DNA from: Takakia lepidozioides
Taxonomy: Eukaryota; Streptophyta; Takakiopsida; Takakiales; Takakiaceae
Length of the DNA stretch: 64,000 nt
Direction: 5' to 3'
NCBI GenBank assembly: GCA_030704615.1
Contig: CM060731.1
Span: 33,914,001-33,978,000, forward strand
The notes below the pieces were generated by a model, which worked only from the letters and a program-made list of their open reading frames with translations, was not told where the DNA came from and ran no database searches. Position numbers and translations under genes: made by a program. This document shows positions 9,780 through 20,662 of this stretch, in pieces (the first letter of the stretch is position 1; every line of letters begins with the position of its first letter).

Positions 9780-10960
9780 AAGCTGTAGAATTATACAGGA
9801 GAGCCAGCCACAGGAGTAGACAACCAATTACCTGATGCGAGTTTATTTGCAGTGGAGGTGAAGGGAAGTGCAGATGACTGGTTGCAGATACTACTTTACT
9901 CATGGTCAGTGCCCACCTAGTTATGGGAAGAAGCAGAGGAAGAGAATCGCTATCAAGGCTCTACCTTATACTATGGTAGGGAGTCATTTTGGAGAAGAGA
10001 CTACCAGTAGAAAGATACTACTTGCAGGTTACTGGTGGCCTACTTTGTTCAAGGCTGTACACAAGTATTGTAAGAGTTGTGATGAGTGTCAGAGGCTAGG
10101 ACCATTGCAGAGATCTGGGAAGATGGCTTTGCATCCTACGATGCCTACTGAATCATTTCAGAAATGGGGACTAGACTTTGTTGGACCAATTAACCCACCA
10201 GCCAAGAATACACAGAACAAGTATATAATCACAGCCACTGATTATACTACAAAGTGGGTGGAAGCTAAAGCTCTGAGGGACAACACAGCTAAGTCCACAG
10301 CAAGGTTCCTGTATGAGAACATACTTATACGATTTGGCTGTACCCTGGAATTTATCAATGACCAGGGAAGTCACTTCATTAATGAGACCATAGAACTCTT
10401 GACTAAAGAGTTCATGATTGTGCATAGGAAGAGTACAACTTATTACCCACAGGGTAATGGGCAAGCAGAGGCTACCAACAAAATACTATGTACTATCTTG
10501 GCTAAGATAGTCAATGCAAACAGAACAGATTGGGATACAAAGCTGCTGACAGCTTTGTGGTCATACAGGACTTCATATAAAGTCACCACTAAGTATACAC
10601 CATTCCAATTAGTTTATGGAATGGAAGCTTTACTTCTAGTGGAATTCCTGTTACATGAGAATTGAATGGGGAAGTAGAATGGAATTGGAAGATTCAATTA
10701 AGGTCAGAATTCAGATGAAGAGGAAGGATCAGTTTGATGAAGGTAAATTAAAGACTTTTAAGACGGGAGATTTGGTTTTGTGGTTGCAAAAGAAGGGGAA
10801 GATTAAGGCTTCTAAGCTTAAATCACCATGGAAAGGACCTTATGTCATACAGAAGATGTATGATAACAACACCGCCATGTTACAAACCATTAACAAAGAG
10901 ATGTTGGGAAGAGTCAATGCAAATAAGTTGAAGGGATACAGTGTTATCCATGACAAACCA
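9780..10960 (+). mobile_element. Ty3/gypsy fragment, plant Tat/Athila-like integrase region
   Basis: The stretch starts with the linker that follows RNase H in plant gypsy elements (LPDASLFAVEVKGS), continues through the integrase and ends with its C-terminal domain (KTGDLVLWLQKKGKIKASKLKSPWKGPY). Nothing before the linker is left. The frame breaks at about 10655-10665, between integrase core and C-terminus. Base composition is more AT-rich than in the chromovirus at 0-4 kb, and the CDECQRLG and WGLDFVGPI motifs point to another gypsy lineage. It is a 5'-truncated, dead copy. Confidence 0.8.
9868..10665 (+). pseudogene. Gypsy integrase (zinc finger and catalytic core)
   Basis: The residues show the H2C2 finger (VGSHFGEE, CKSCDECQRLG) and the DDE core: Asp in GLDFVGPI, Asp in FINDQGSHF, Glu in NGQAEATN. 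Further typical plant features are TALWSYRTSYK and TPFQLVYGMEA. Integrase inserts retroelement cDNA into host DNA. The frame stops at 10665 while the C-terminal domain continues in another frame from 10655, so a small indel has broken it. Confidence 0.85.
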
Positions 10961-11093
10961 TTGCGGCACGACTTGCATATTGAAACACAGAAACAGTCAC
11001 GAGCTGCACCGGTAATACCAACGGAGCATGAAACACTTGTCGTAAAGCCGATTGTGTATGGCCTGAGCGGAGAACACGGGTGTTCGCATAGTT

Positions 11094-11205
11094 ATCACAG
11101 CCCACCACAACATCACACAGCCTATCACAGCCCACCACAATGCCACACAGTTTATCACAGCCCACCACAGTTTGACACAGCCTGTCACAGCCCAACACAA
11201 CCCAC
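11094..11205 (+). repeat. 30-bp tandem repeat, about four units
   Basis: The unit is about 30 bases and begins TATCACAGCCCACCACAA; copies start near 11094, 11124, 11154 and, decayed, 11184. Related CACAGCTTGACACAGCCTGT sequence occurs at 9480-9545, with similar following sequence. The two places could be remains of the two LTRs or untranslated regions of the gypsy element between them. Confidence 0.7.
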
Positions 11206-11519
11206 GCGGGTTACACAGTCCATAGGGTCAGTGACAGCTGGACGTGGGTTAACGTCCGGAAAGTGGCCGGCGGAAGAAATGACAGCTTGGAAGGCAAACG
11301 CGAAGAACTGCCACGCGGACAGGGAAAGACGGAGGAAGGTCTAGAAACAAACACGTGGTCGCCAGGGCGAAGCACACCGCAGTGCATATATTGCAAAAGC
11401 GGGTGTCATCATGCAAGAAGACAAATTGGGCCGTCAAAGTACCTACCCGGTACATCAACCCAAACTATTTGTGGGCCCATTAATGCATTCAGGGCAAGGG
11501 TAATGGAACCCTTTATGAG

Positions 11520-11530
11520 TATATAAAAGG
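11520..11530 (+). promoter_or_regulatory. TATA-box candidate before the unknown ORF
   Basis: TATATAAAAGG matches the plant TATA consensus and lies 25-30 bases before the start of the long open frame. It may be the promoter of that ORF, or the U3 promoter of a retroelement LTR. Confidence 0.4.
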
Positions 11531-11544
11531 GGGATCTTTGCTAC

Positions 11545-12891
11545 ATGTGCTATCCTAGTGGACATTCCAGGGGGGAAAGTCCACTGAGGGGAGTTAAATT
11601 AAGAAGTTACCCAAGGAGGCAACAGCCAATCACGAGCGAGAATTACATGAAGATGGTTTCCTCCAAGAAACAAGAGCAAGAAATTAGCAGGGTTATGAGC
11701 GCGAGAGTCGGGGTGGCTCCGAATAACCAACGTCTTGGCAGGAGAGGCAATCAAAGCTATAGCTTTGTAGCTATGGCAGATATTACAGATTACACGCTCG
11801 CTTTACTCCTCACGCAGTGGCACAAGGACGGATGGGTTCAGAGTACATTCTCTCTCACTCGATACTTGCAAGCCCCACAGGCTTACACACACTTACCCGT
11901 TCCATTCTGTGCCAACCATACCTTTATGCTCTGTGCCCTGCAAGCTTTTCTTCAGCTGTTTCAAACAAGGCCTTTTTGTTTGTCTAGAGTGAAGAGAGTG
12001 AGGAGAACGGAGGATATCAGGGTGAAGAGCACCACGATACTGCAGAAACAAACAATTGCTACACCGCAGGTAGTGCAGCTGCTGAGGGAGTTGCGATTGG
12101 AGGGGCTGCTACGCAAGGAATGGTCATTGCATCATCGGCAGTATATGCTTCAGTTTCTTCAGAACTTTGAGCCTAGGACGGGAGTAACCCAGGTGAGGGG
12201 AGTAGATATAGAAATTACTCCCCAGTACCTGCAGCAATTGTTCGAATTGCCATCGGGTCATGTGGATGTGGATGAGCACAGGGCAAGATTGCAGATAGGA
12301 AATCTGTTCCAAGAAGGGAGTTTCTTTAAGACTCAAGGTTACGCTTGCACCAAAGCCGAGTACCCAGGGCTCAAAGAAGTTGGCCAAATACTGAACGTTC
12401 TGTTTGCCATGAAACAGAACCAACAGTATTTGAGCAAGTCATTCACAGAGGAGATACAGAAAGCCTTGCGAGGAGAGGATGTAGCTTGGGCAGAGTTAAT
12501 GTACAATGGTCTAGTGGAAGAAATGAAGAGGTTACAGGGCATTGCTGCTAAGTCTCCGATCATCGTGTCTGGCCCAGTCATTGCTCAGATCATTCTTGAC
12601 TCTTGCATACTTGATGCACAAGAACGTAAGGAGATGAGAGTGTTTGAGGCAGCAACAACTGCAATGGAGGAGCAGGGTTCTTCACATAGTGAGGGGGGAC
12701 TGGCAGAGCAACACAAGTCTAAGAGACATAAGAGGGGTATGATTGTAGTGGCAGATCCATTGGTTTCAAGAAAGCCGCAAGATGATGATGTTTCCCAAGC
12801 TCTTGTGCAGGATGGGGCACAGCAGCACAAAGAGCTGTTATTACTAAAAGCACGACCTTTGGAGAGGGAAGAAGAAGTCACTTTGGTACCA
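11545..12891 (+). CDS. Unknown long ORF, cut by assembly gap
   Basis: The frame is open from 11545 to the gap, at least 449 residues. A natural start could be the Met at 11773 (MADITDYTLALLLTQW). The protein has an N-terminal basic stretch, a middle region rich in Leu and Gln (LLRELRLEGLLRKEW, YLQQLFELPSGHVDVDE) and a charged tail (EEQGSSHSEGG, KSKRHKRG). No catalytic motif is visible and the family is not recognised. It lies just downstream of gypsy debris and looks like the extra or gag-like ORFs that some plant gypsy elements carry, but a host gene cannot be excluded. The 500-N gap hides its C-terminus. Confidence 0.45.
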
Positions 12892-13391
12892 NNNNNNNNN
12901 NNNNNNNNNNNNNNNNNNNNNNNNNNNNNNNNNNNNNNNNNNNNNNNNNNNNNNNNNNNNNNNNNNNNNNNNNNNNNNNNNNNNNNNNNNNNNNNNNNNN
13001 NNNNNNNNNNNNNNNNNNNNNNNNNNNNNNNNNNNNNNNNNNNNNNNNNNNNNNNNNNNNNNNNNNNNNNNNNNNNNNNNNNNNNNNNNNNNNNNNNNNN
13101 NNNNNNNNNNNNNNNNNNNNNNNNNNNNNNNNNNNNNNNNNNNNNNNNNNNNNNNNNNNNNNNNNNNNNNNNNNNNNNNNNNNNNNNNNNNNNNNNNNNN
13201 NNNNNNNNNNNNNNNNNNNNNNNNNNNNNNNNNNNNNNNNNNNNNNNNNNNNNNNNNNNNNNNNNNNNNNNNNNNNNNNNNNNNNNNNNNNNNNNNNNNN
13301 NNNNNNNNNNNNNNNNNNNNNNNNNNNNNNNNNNNNNNNNNNNNNNNNNNNNNNNNNNNNNNNNNNNNNNNNNNNNNNNNNNNNNNNNNNN
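12892..13391. other. Assembly gap (500 N)
   Basis: Exactly 500 N, which suggests a fixed-size placeholder and not a measured distance. Frames reported across it are meaningless. Confidence 0.99.
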
Positions 13392-14475
13392 CAAAGGCTA
13401 GTGATCCTGACTATCCAGTTAGCAACCTTTTGGGGTGAGTTGATTGGTCTGCTCGCTTTGATCAGAAGATTATCTCACAAATTTGGTTGTTATGAACTGG
13501 GCTACTAGAGCATCTCTTCGGAGCACCAACACTGTTTTCCAAGAGGTTCATGCCAGGTTTTGCAAATAAAATCTCACTATGCTGATCCATTCCACACCAA
13601 ATCCAGGCCTGAAAGAGGCCTGTTATTGCCTTATCAGGCTGCCATCTTTAAAAACAGGGCCTCATCTTCCTTGGAACCAAACAGCCTTTGATGCCTTACC
13701 CATAAACCATAACTCCTCTTTAAGGCCAGAACAGTACCTAGCTTAATAATCCACAGGCAATGCTGTCAAAGATTCAAGACAAGGTAAAATAAGCATCAGC
13801 ATGCCAAACCAGGAGCAGGCGGGCCGAAATCGGGGCTGCAGGCACAACCAAGTAAAGACGCCATACACACTAGGTTCCCGTTGCCCACATCCGTATCTGC
13901 AAGCTCAAGAGAATTCAAAGCAAGTAGGGACCCTCACCTGGTCCCATCACAAGCCCCCACAAAAACCAACAGGTTAGTGAGGATTGTGGAACCCCAGGTG
14001 AATTACAGACCCCCACACTTGTCATCGATGTCAACTAAGAACCTCAAAAACAAGAGAGAAAGACATAAAGCAAAAGGAACCCTAATCACCAAAAGCACCT
14101 TGAGCGATGAGGGAAGATAATTGTGCGCCATCGCCACCAGCAAGCCACCTCCAGCACAGTTAAGGAGAAGTGAAGCATATAAGTATCCTTACTAGGTTTA
14201 AGAAGGGAGAGAGAGATACTTCCCAACACGAGCGCTGCCGCGAAACATAAAAGCCAAAGGAAGGAAAGAGACGATGCATTCACAGCATTGTCTCCCGCCT
14301 ATGAGAAGAGACAAAACGCCGCCATTGCGCATCCCCAGGAGCTCGTCCAGCATGGATACGAAAGCACACAAGGTAGCAGCAAAATGCAGATGCCATAACT
14401 CTCACCCCGCGAGCTCAGAAGCACGAGGAGTGCTGCTGACGGCAGGAGAGACACACTAGGGCCATGCCCGATTTT
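13392..14475. other. No supported gene; possible signal-peptide exon on minus strand
   Basis: No known domain was found. On the minus strand, ATG at 14283 opens MNASSLSFLWLLCFAAALVL, which resembles a secretory signal peptide followed by SISLSLLKPS and a possible donor. Nothing that would continue such a gene could be identified, so it is not called. Confidence 0.3.
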
Positions 14476-15070
14476 TCATCCGTGCAGGATGAGTAATCAA
14501 CACTACTTTTTTCGAAACCCGACGGATGTCATCCGTTAGCTAGGTTTAAACAGTAGGTTATAGGGTAGGGGTAAGGGTTTCATTCCTTAATTAGCCGTAA
14601 TTAATTATTAAACAACAGTCCAGGGCCATCATAGGCTGCATATTTCATCCGGTTCTGATGAAAAAGTTAGTAAGTTCATCCAGATGGAGAAGGTTCGTCA
14701 GTAGGATGGAAAAACAATACATAATATCCAAGGCTACGGTTTCACATCCTTACAGGTAATTCAACATCCCAAAAAAAATGCCTCATCCAGTACGGAAAAA
14801 AGCCATGAAAGAGGAATAAACGAATTAATATCCCGGTATTTTTCATCATGGAAAAAATTAAATATAGGATGCCAGTGGCAACCCCTACAGAGGTAATTCC
14901 TCAATCTCACTCATCTGGTATGGATGAAAGTCAATAAAAGAGGAATGAAAAAATCATAGACTCAGTTTAGAGTAGTGTCCACCCAGGTAATTCATCCGGT
15001 ATGGATAAAAAATTGTTATAGGGCGGGTGAAAACACTGTTTAGATTCCATCCGGTATAGATGGAAAAACA
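14476..15070. repeat. Degenerate dispersed palindromes (TTCATCC...GGATGAA)
   Basis: About nine imperfect palindromes of the type TTCATCCGGTATGGATGAA occur near 14476, 14525, 14646, 14676, 14783, 14843, 14909, 14991 and 15047. Half-sites end in AAAAA. Spacing is irregular (roughly 40-100 bases). The block is AT-rich and has no coding frame. Confidence 0.55.
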
Positions 15071-15103
15071 GGAAAAAAACTGATAAAACCGGCCAATTCC
15101 AAG

Positions 15104-15244
15104 GAGGGAGGGAGAGAGAGGGAGAGAGAGGGAGAGAGAGAGAGTGAGAGGGAGACATCAGGGGCAACAAATAAAAGAAAAGAAGGTGGGGGGAGTGACC
15201 CCCCCCCCCCTGTTTTTTTTTTTTTCTTTGTTGCCCCCTCTCTT
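15104..15244. repeat. GA-rich stretch and poly-C/poly-T run
   Basis: GAGAGG-type simple sequence (15104-15145) is followed by a run of C then T (about 15198-15225) and TTGTTGCCCCCTC. The same order, poly-C, T-rich, GTTGTTGCCCCCTC, is found at 27210-27290. Confidence 0.7.
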
Positions 15245-16030
15245 GGGGAGACAAAAGGGACAGATCCTACCTCTGTCGGGGGCTGACGTTGGTAGTAAGA
15301 CTTACCTTCACATATAGAATAATCTAGGTTTTCCATATATCCTCTACAAATCCCTTCACACAAGCATCAATCTGTTGTATGTGAATTGCCCAAAAACTAG
15401 GCCTCAGAAGGGGCTGGGCTTTTGGCTCAGCCTCGACACTTTCAAAGTTAGTAAACAGAGGTACATGCACAATTCCCTTGATAGATTTGAAGAGAGCGTC
15501 TCTTTGGTGAGAGAACCCCGGACAGTGTATCAGAAAATGAATAATGTCTTCAGGTTGCCCACACAACGGGCAATTGCACTCTCCCTTTCCTCTTTGCTTC
15601 TGTTTGCTTATCAAATGAAGGCTTCCCGCCCCGAGTTTAAATTTCAGTTTAGTGTCGAAAGTGGGTAGACCCTTTAGGTCATCCAAGACGTCCTCCCCCA
15701 TGTCATAGACTGGAAACAAGTTCAGGGAAGTTTTTTGCCTAACTTCATTTTCACAATCTCATGGCAACAGACATGGTTGGACACTAGAGCCTCTAAGTCA
15801 TATTTATCCAGCAGGGTGAAGATTTGCGGTTCGAGTCCTTGAGAATCTCTTCTACTGTCTTCTAGTGCCAGTGTTTGACAGGTCGGTGGGCGGTCCTGTT
15901 TCCAAGATATAGAGTCGATTAACTTAGGATATCTGGTGTTGGACATATGCTGCAGCTGACTCCACCATCTGACCTTAAACTCATCTCGTCGGGAGCTTAA
16001 AAGAGAGGGAGAGAGAGGGAAGATACTCAT
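15245..16030 (-). mobile_element. LINE fragment type A (RT C-terminus with CCHC knuckle)
   Basis: On the minus strand the pieces read SSRRDEFKVRWWSQLQHM, RYPKLIDSISWKQDRP, MGEDVLDDLKGLPTFDTKLK, then CPLCGQPEDIIHFLIHC, a Cys-Cys-His-Cys knuckle near the end of a non-LTR retrotransposon ORF2. The same order of motifs occurs at 42740-43765 and 43766-44200 on the plus strand and at 28701 on the minus strand. Frames break at about 15722. The end near 15245-15310 shares the family tail (CCTCTGTCGGGGGCTGACG). It is a 5'-truncated, dead LINE copy. Confidence 0.75.
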
Positions 16031-16280
16031 GTCATGTCAAGACATGGACAAGACCCACTAGGGTCATTGTCAATTAAAGACATAAACAACCCATAAACAG
16101 GGCACCATCTAACACTTCCATTCTTGTCATGACTTCCCAATTGATTTCACCCAATCATTCATGATAAAACAGGGTGGGAGGGCGGGGTTTGTTTATGTAC
16201 AGGTCATGACAACAAGACAAGCATATAAATAAGCATCTTGTGTACTGAAAAATCAGATTGCTGCAGCATGTTCAAATTCC

Positions 16281-16757
16281 TGTAAGTAGCCCAAGACATG
16301 CACCATGCAAGGCTCCTTGGGTAGGTAAGAACAGCGGCGCCCTGCTACAGATTCAAGGTATGTTTATACAAGCACCTTGAAGGACCAGCCTACAATTTAT
16401 CAGATTTCAAACATGCAACCAAGTAATCTTCTTGGGCATGACAAAACATATTGCAACTTCACTCTTTGCCATTTGTAAGTACCCCAAGACATGCATTATG
16501 CAAAGCTCCTTGGGTAGGTAAGAACAGCCTGTTCTACTACAGATTTAGGATATGTTCATACAGGTACCTTGAAGGACCAGCCTGCAATTAATCAGATTTC
16601 AAGCATGTAACCAAGTAAACTTCTTGGGCACGACAAAACATATTGCAGCTTCACTCTTTGCCATTTGTAAGTATCCCAAGACATGCAGCATGCAAGGCCT
16701 CTTGGGTAGGTAAGAACAGCCTGCCATACTATAGATTCAAGACATGTATACACGACG
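16281..16757 (+). repeat. 192-bp tandem repeat, 2.5 units
   Basis: Units start at TGTAAGTA at 16281, 16473 and 16666, so the period is 192-193 bases. Each contains CCCAAGACATGCA, CTCCTTGGGTAGGTAAGAACAG and CTTCTTGGGCATGACAAAAC. The third unit breaks off near 16757. The copies differ by about 10-15 percent by eye, so it is a local tandem duplication of moderate age. Confidence 0.85.
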
Positions 16758-17674
16758 AGAACGCCATCTTCGGCTGCCTTGCTCAGAACAAGTACACTAA
16801 CAAAGACCTCCTCACCTTCGATTGCAGGCTCTCGAGAACATAGACAAGTTTGCTGACCCTTTCTTGCCACTTCCCTTTCCTCCTTTCCCTTTCTCTGTTC
16901 CACTCATGGGAACATGTTCTCGAGAAGTTTTCATTGTAGACTGTTTCGAGAATTGTTTCTTTGTCTCTCTTTTCAAAAACATGGGCTCATGTTGTGAAGA
17001 ACAAACTGAGACCCATCAGTGTTGTCTTTGCAGGGATCATGAGGAATACTGGATGGCAAAGGAAAATTTCCGGAACAAGAAGACTCAGTAGCTTGAGTCT
17101 GAAGCCGAGGTCAAATTCGATACTGCCATTCATAGGCCCCTGTCAGCGTTCTCTCTCTTTGGTTTTGGCTGGTCAAACGTATGCCATTGTCTCTCTACTC
17201 TTACCGTTACCAGTGTCATTTGCTCTGTCTAGATATAGGTTGCTTCGTTGCTTCAATGGGGATTAGGTGTTGGTAGTTGAGTTCCTCGAGTGCAAATTGC
17301 AGCTCCCTGATCTTTCTGTACTTTCACAATCCCTGATCTTCATCTATTCAGTGGCGTTTGTGTGTGTCACTTGTTCACTGCCTGTCGTTTCTTCTGTTCG
17401 TTTATTCAACCCCAATGTCGATGTCCTGCACGTCTGTTTTCACATCTCCTTGCTATGACCGCCTCTGTATCCTCATCGTTCCTGCAAACGTTTGATATGA
17501 CATACCTGGTTGGGGGGGGTTGAGCCAGTGATATCACAGCCAGCAAGCAGGTTCGAAGGGAAAGGAGTATTATTAATACTAGATAGCATCGATCGTGCAG
17601 AGTATGACAATCATTAGGCCACTGCTGCTATAGCCTTCCAGTATCAGCACGGGACATAGATAGAGAATGTACTC
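16758..17674. other. No supported gene
   Basis: A short plus-strand piece (16758-16831, DENAIFGCLAQNKYTNKDL) looks protein-like and is followed by TTCGATTGCAGG, but nothing connected to it was found. The rest has only short frames. Confidence 0.4.
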
Positions 17675-17800
17675 ATAAGACGTTGTTTGTTGTAGCCTTG
17701 TGGCCATTGACCCGCGCCCGGTGTGAGCGGAACACAAAGGGACAGAACCTACCTTTGTCAGAGGCTGATGCCCTTAGTAAGACTTACCTTTGAATAAACA
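17675..17800 (-). mobile_element. LINE type A 3' tail fragment
   Basis: The minus strand repeats the tail seen at 43640-43765: GACAAAGGTAGGTTCTGTCC and TGGCCACAAGGCTAC, then the CATAAGACGTTGTTTG complement. No coding part is left, showing that 3' ends of this LINE family are scattered alone. Confidence 0.65.
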
Positions 17801-18587
17801 ATTATTGATCCGGGTTTCCCAGCTATCAGCCTTCATTGTGTTTCTCTTGTTGCTGTTGCTCATGACTGTCAGATTCCACGCAGCCTTTCCGTTGGAGTGA
17901 GTGTTGACCTTTCACCTTTTCCACCTGGGCATTCTGAAACAAAATCAGTGGGTTTCACAAGTGCCAACTTCCAGTCTGCACTATGATTCACTGAGAACCT
18001 ACAGTTCATCTGATTTCAACAGCCTGCATAACACCTACACAAGGACTATTTCCCCAAACAAGCTAGAGCAGCCACACAACAGCAGTCCCTCTTAGTACCT
18101 ACCTGTCTGTCTGGCAAATCCAACCCCCCACCGACACACTTAAAACCCTGCCAATGCACCTTTTATCCTGTGGTCCCTATACGCGTTGTCCACCTAGTAA
18201 GGTGCCAAACCAGCTTCACTAGCTGGAAGTAACAAGGGTTGTGACTAATCATCTCTCTCACAGGTGGCAACCATGATGACTAAGAGGGAGAGACAAACCA
18301 TTGCCTGTGTAGGTAATGAAGTAATCTGCAAATTCGTTGACTCGTTGCTGTAGCTACAACTCAGATCATCATCACCTCAGAAATTCTTGACTTCTCTCAC
18401 ACTTCAGAGTATGATCATAGAATTCCCTCATGAAAAGTGCTGCCTGACAATCTTTGTGCCAAAATGAGTGCATGTTCCTTGTGTCCCAGACCCCATGGTT
18501 GCAAACTGGTGGGCGTCAAATCCAATCCTCACCACCAATTTCCAGAACATAAATGTTTCATCCACATGGAAATTACGTCTGGGGATT
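17801..18587. other. No gene seen
   Basis: Only short frames without recognisable features; it is probably the 3' flank of the BTB gene. Confidence 0.4.
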
Positions 18588-19930
18588 TCATATCCCGTGA
18601 CCTAAGAATTTTTTATTTTGGAGATACTGTACTGACACATATCTGTACACATCACTATAGCTCAGACAAAATGATTCTCCACTCAAGACTTCAGTAGCAA
18701 TGATTATCCGGGTGAGATCTGGACATACATGGGTTCCCGAAGTAAGTGCCATCCAAGTGCCAAGCACGTTAGAATTCTCCTCCATAACCCCAGTAGATTC
18801 CATGTCACTTCCACGCACAATTGATGTAATTAAGACCAACCGACTATATGCACCCAACGAATCCTCATATTCGCCAAGTTTAGAAGGCACAGTGTGAATT
18901 ATTCCTCTCCAGATGAACACGTCATGAGTCTCAGGCTTGTTCACCTCTTTCCTTCTCAGATTCAACATCACCCGAGAATTCTGAATGACAGACTCAGAGT
19001 CATGTGCAAGAGCAACACATACAACCCCTAAATTCCACCGAACTTGACCCTCACTGCAATGGAAAGACCTTCCTGGATAGGGCTATGCACATGCACACCC
19101 GCTGATTGCCCCAACCATATTGATGCCACACTTGGGGCTGATGGGATTACTAAATCAGGTGGAATGGCGGGGTGTAAAGAGGGAAGTGGAGTGGTGGGAA
19201 GCACCTGCAAAGAAAGCTTTGGAAGGAGATGAACGACCTCACGCGATGCATGCGGGCAAATAAATGTCCAACAAACATTTCTTATCAGGTCGGCAAACCA
19301 GCCATAGCGATGCCGCTCGGACAGCTGCTGGTAAGCAACAAAAGTGTCCACCCTCAAGTTGGCTACAATGCACCGCACACACTTGTCACAAAACTCCATC
19401 CAACAAAAACACCCTGCGACCAGTGCTGCCATCACATTATCTCCAGTGAAAACTGGGCTCATACCATACATGTAGGAGAAGGCAATCTCCAGCCCCTCCG
19501 CGCTCACAGAAGGGTCATCAATCTGCAGTTCGATTTGCAGCTTTCTGTACTCTGTCCAGGGGCCTGAGAGAAGTAAATGGAAGTACGAAGACTGCAAGAG
19601 TATATCGGATAGAGCGGATAGTCCTTCCCCATAAAATTTAAGGTTATGTCCAAGAACATATGCCCCTGCAACCCCTGCTGCTGCACATGCTCGCAAAGTG
19701 CAACCCCCGCCTCCACCTTTTCCCCTCACTCCTCCTACTGTCCCACCCCGCCTCCTCTCTCCCCCAACCTGCTTCAAATCGCAGTGCAACCCAGAATCTC
19801 TCATCTCTCCCTCACCTGCAGCCCAGGTGTCACTCCCGTCGTCCCAGGGAAGAAGACACCTGCTGCACCTATCTCCTCCACAATGTGCAGCATCTGCTGG
19901 TCGCCAATAAATTTTCTTCTTGCATGGGCT
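18588..19930 (-). CDS. BTB/POZ-domain protein, multi-exon (boundaries approximate)
   Basis: The minus-strand exon 19205-19668 holds a BTB/POZ fold of the germ-cell-less-like kind: LGHNLKFYG, DILLQSSYFHLLLSGPWTEY, LQIELQIDDPSVSAEGLEIAF, YMYG, then a BACK-like helical part ending LPKLSLQ at a GTGCTT donor. Upstream, a block at about 19815-19930 reads FIGDQQMLHIVEEIGAAGVF and ends at a GTGAGG donor. Downstream, 18735-19055 reads WNLGVVCVALAHDSESVIQN, THDVFIWRGIIHT and TWMALTSGTH, ending near GTATGT. BTB domains dimerise and often recruit substrates to cullin-3 ubiquitin ligases. The exact phases between blocks could not be reconciled, and the 5' end (beyond 19930) is unresolved. Introns are short, the blocks lack stops, and the gene is probably functional. 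Confidence 0.6.
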
Positions 19931-20662
19931 CTGGCCTCTGCTTGCAAGCCAGGCCTCCTTCCTTAATACACGTAGTGTTATGCGCTTCTTACTCCAGTTC
20001 TTTGGATGGTTTATGGACAGGCGGCCTGCAATCGAAAGCTTCGTGGATGGTTGCTGGACTTGCACAACACATCTACCATATCGGAACCACAGCTTCACTT
20101 CACCAACATTCAGCACAAGAGGAGCAGAGCAAGGCATACAAGAGCTTGGTCGTTGATTGCGACACCTACAAAATGTACTCACGAGCCACAGACTCACATC
20201 AACTTCACTGCCTTGCAGTACAAGAAGACCCGCGAAGGACAGCAGCATGCATCAACCCCTACCTTACAGTAGCACTCTCTCTCTGCCTACTACGAATAAG
20301 CACCCCCAAATGACTCGCACTCACTCAAGCATCAATTCTGGACCAGCAAAGTACATGACAGGGGGTGCAGGCTATTTGCAACTAAGTTGTGGCGTCTCTC
20401 CATCTCGCATTGCTTCTCCCCTCCCCTCCCCCTGCTGGTACTACATAAATGGACCCATGGCACGTGTGGCTGGGCACAAGGACAGTGAGCAGCAAGGGAC
20501 ACCGATTCACGGCACTGCCAGGCACTTCCAACCCAGACCCCAAGGATTGCTAGGGATCTAGGACGCGCCTCCTCGAGGATTTGCACAACACCCACCAAAT
20601 GGATGCCTTACTGTGCATTCCATGAAGACTGCTCTCAACTCATAAGCTTGAGCACCTTAGTA

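Noticed and set aside
11545-13401. 618-residue ORF across the gap
   Set aside because: Positions 12892-13391 are N; only the part before the gap is real sequence.
15834-15846. B-box-like GGTTCGAGTCC
   Set aside because: It lies inside a LINE fragment and has no A-box at a proper distance.
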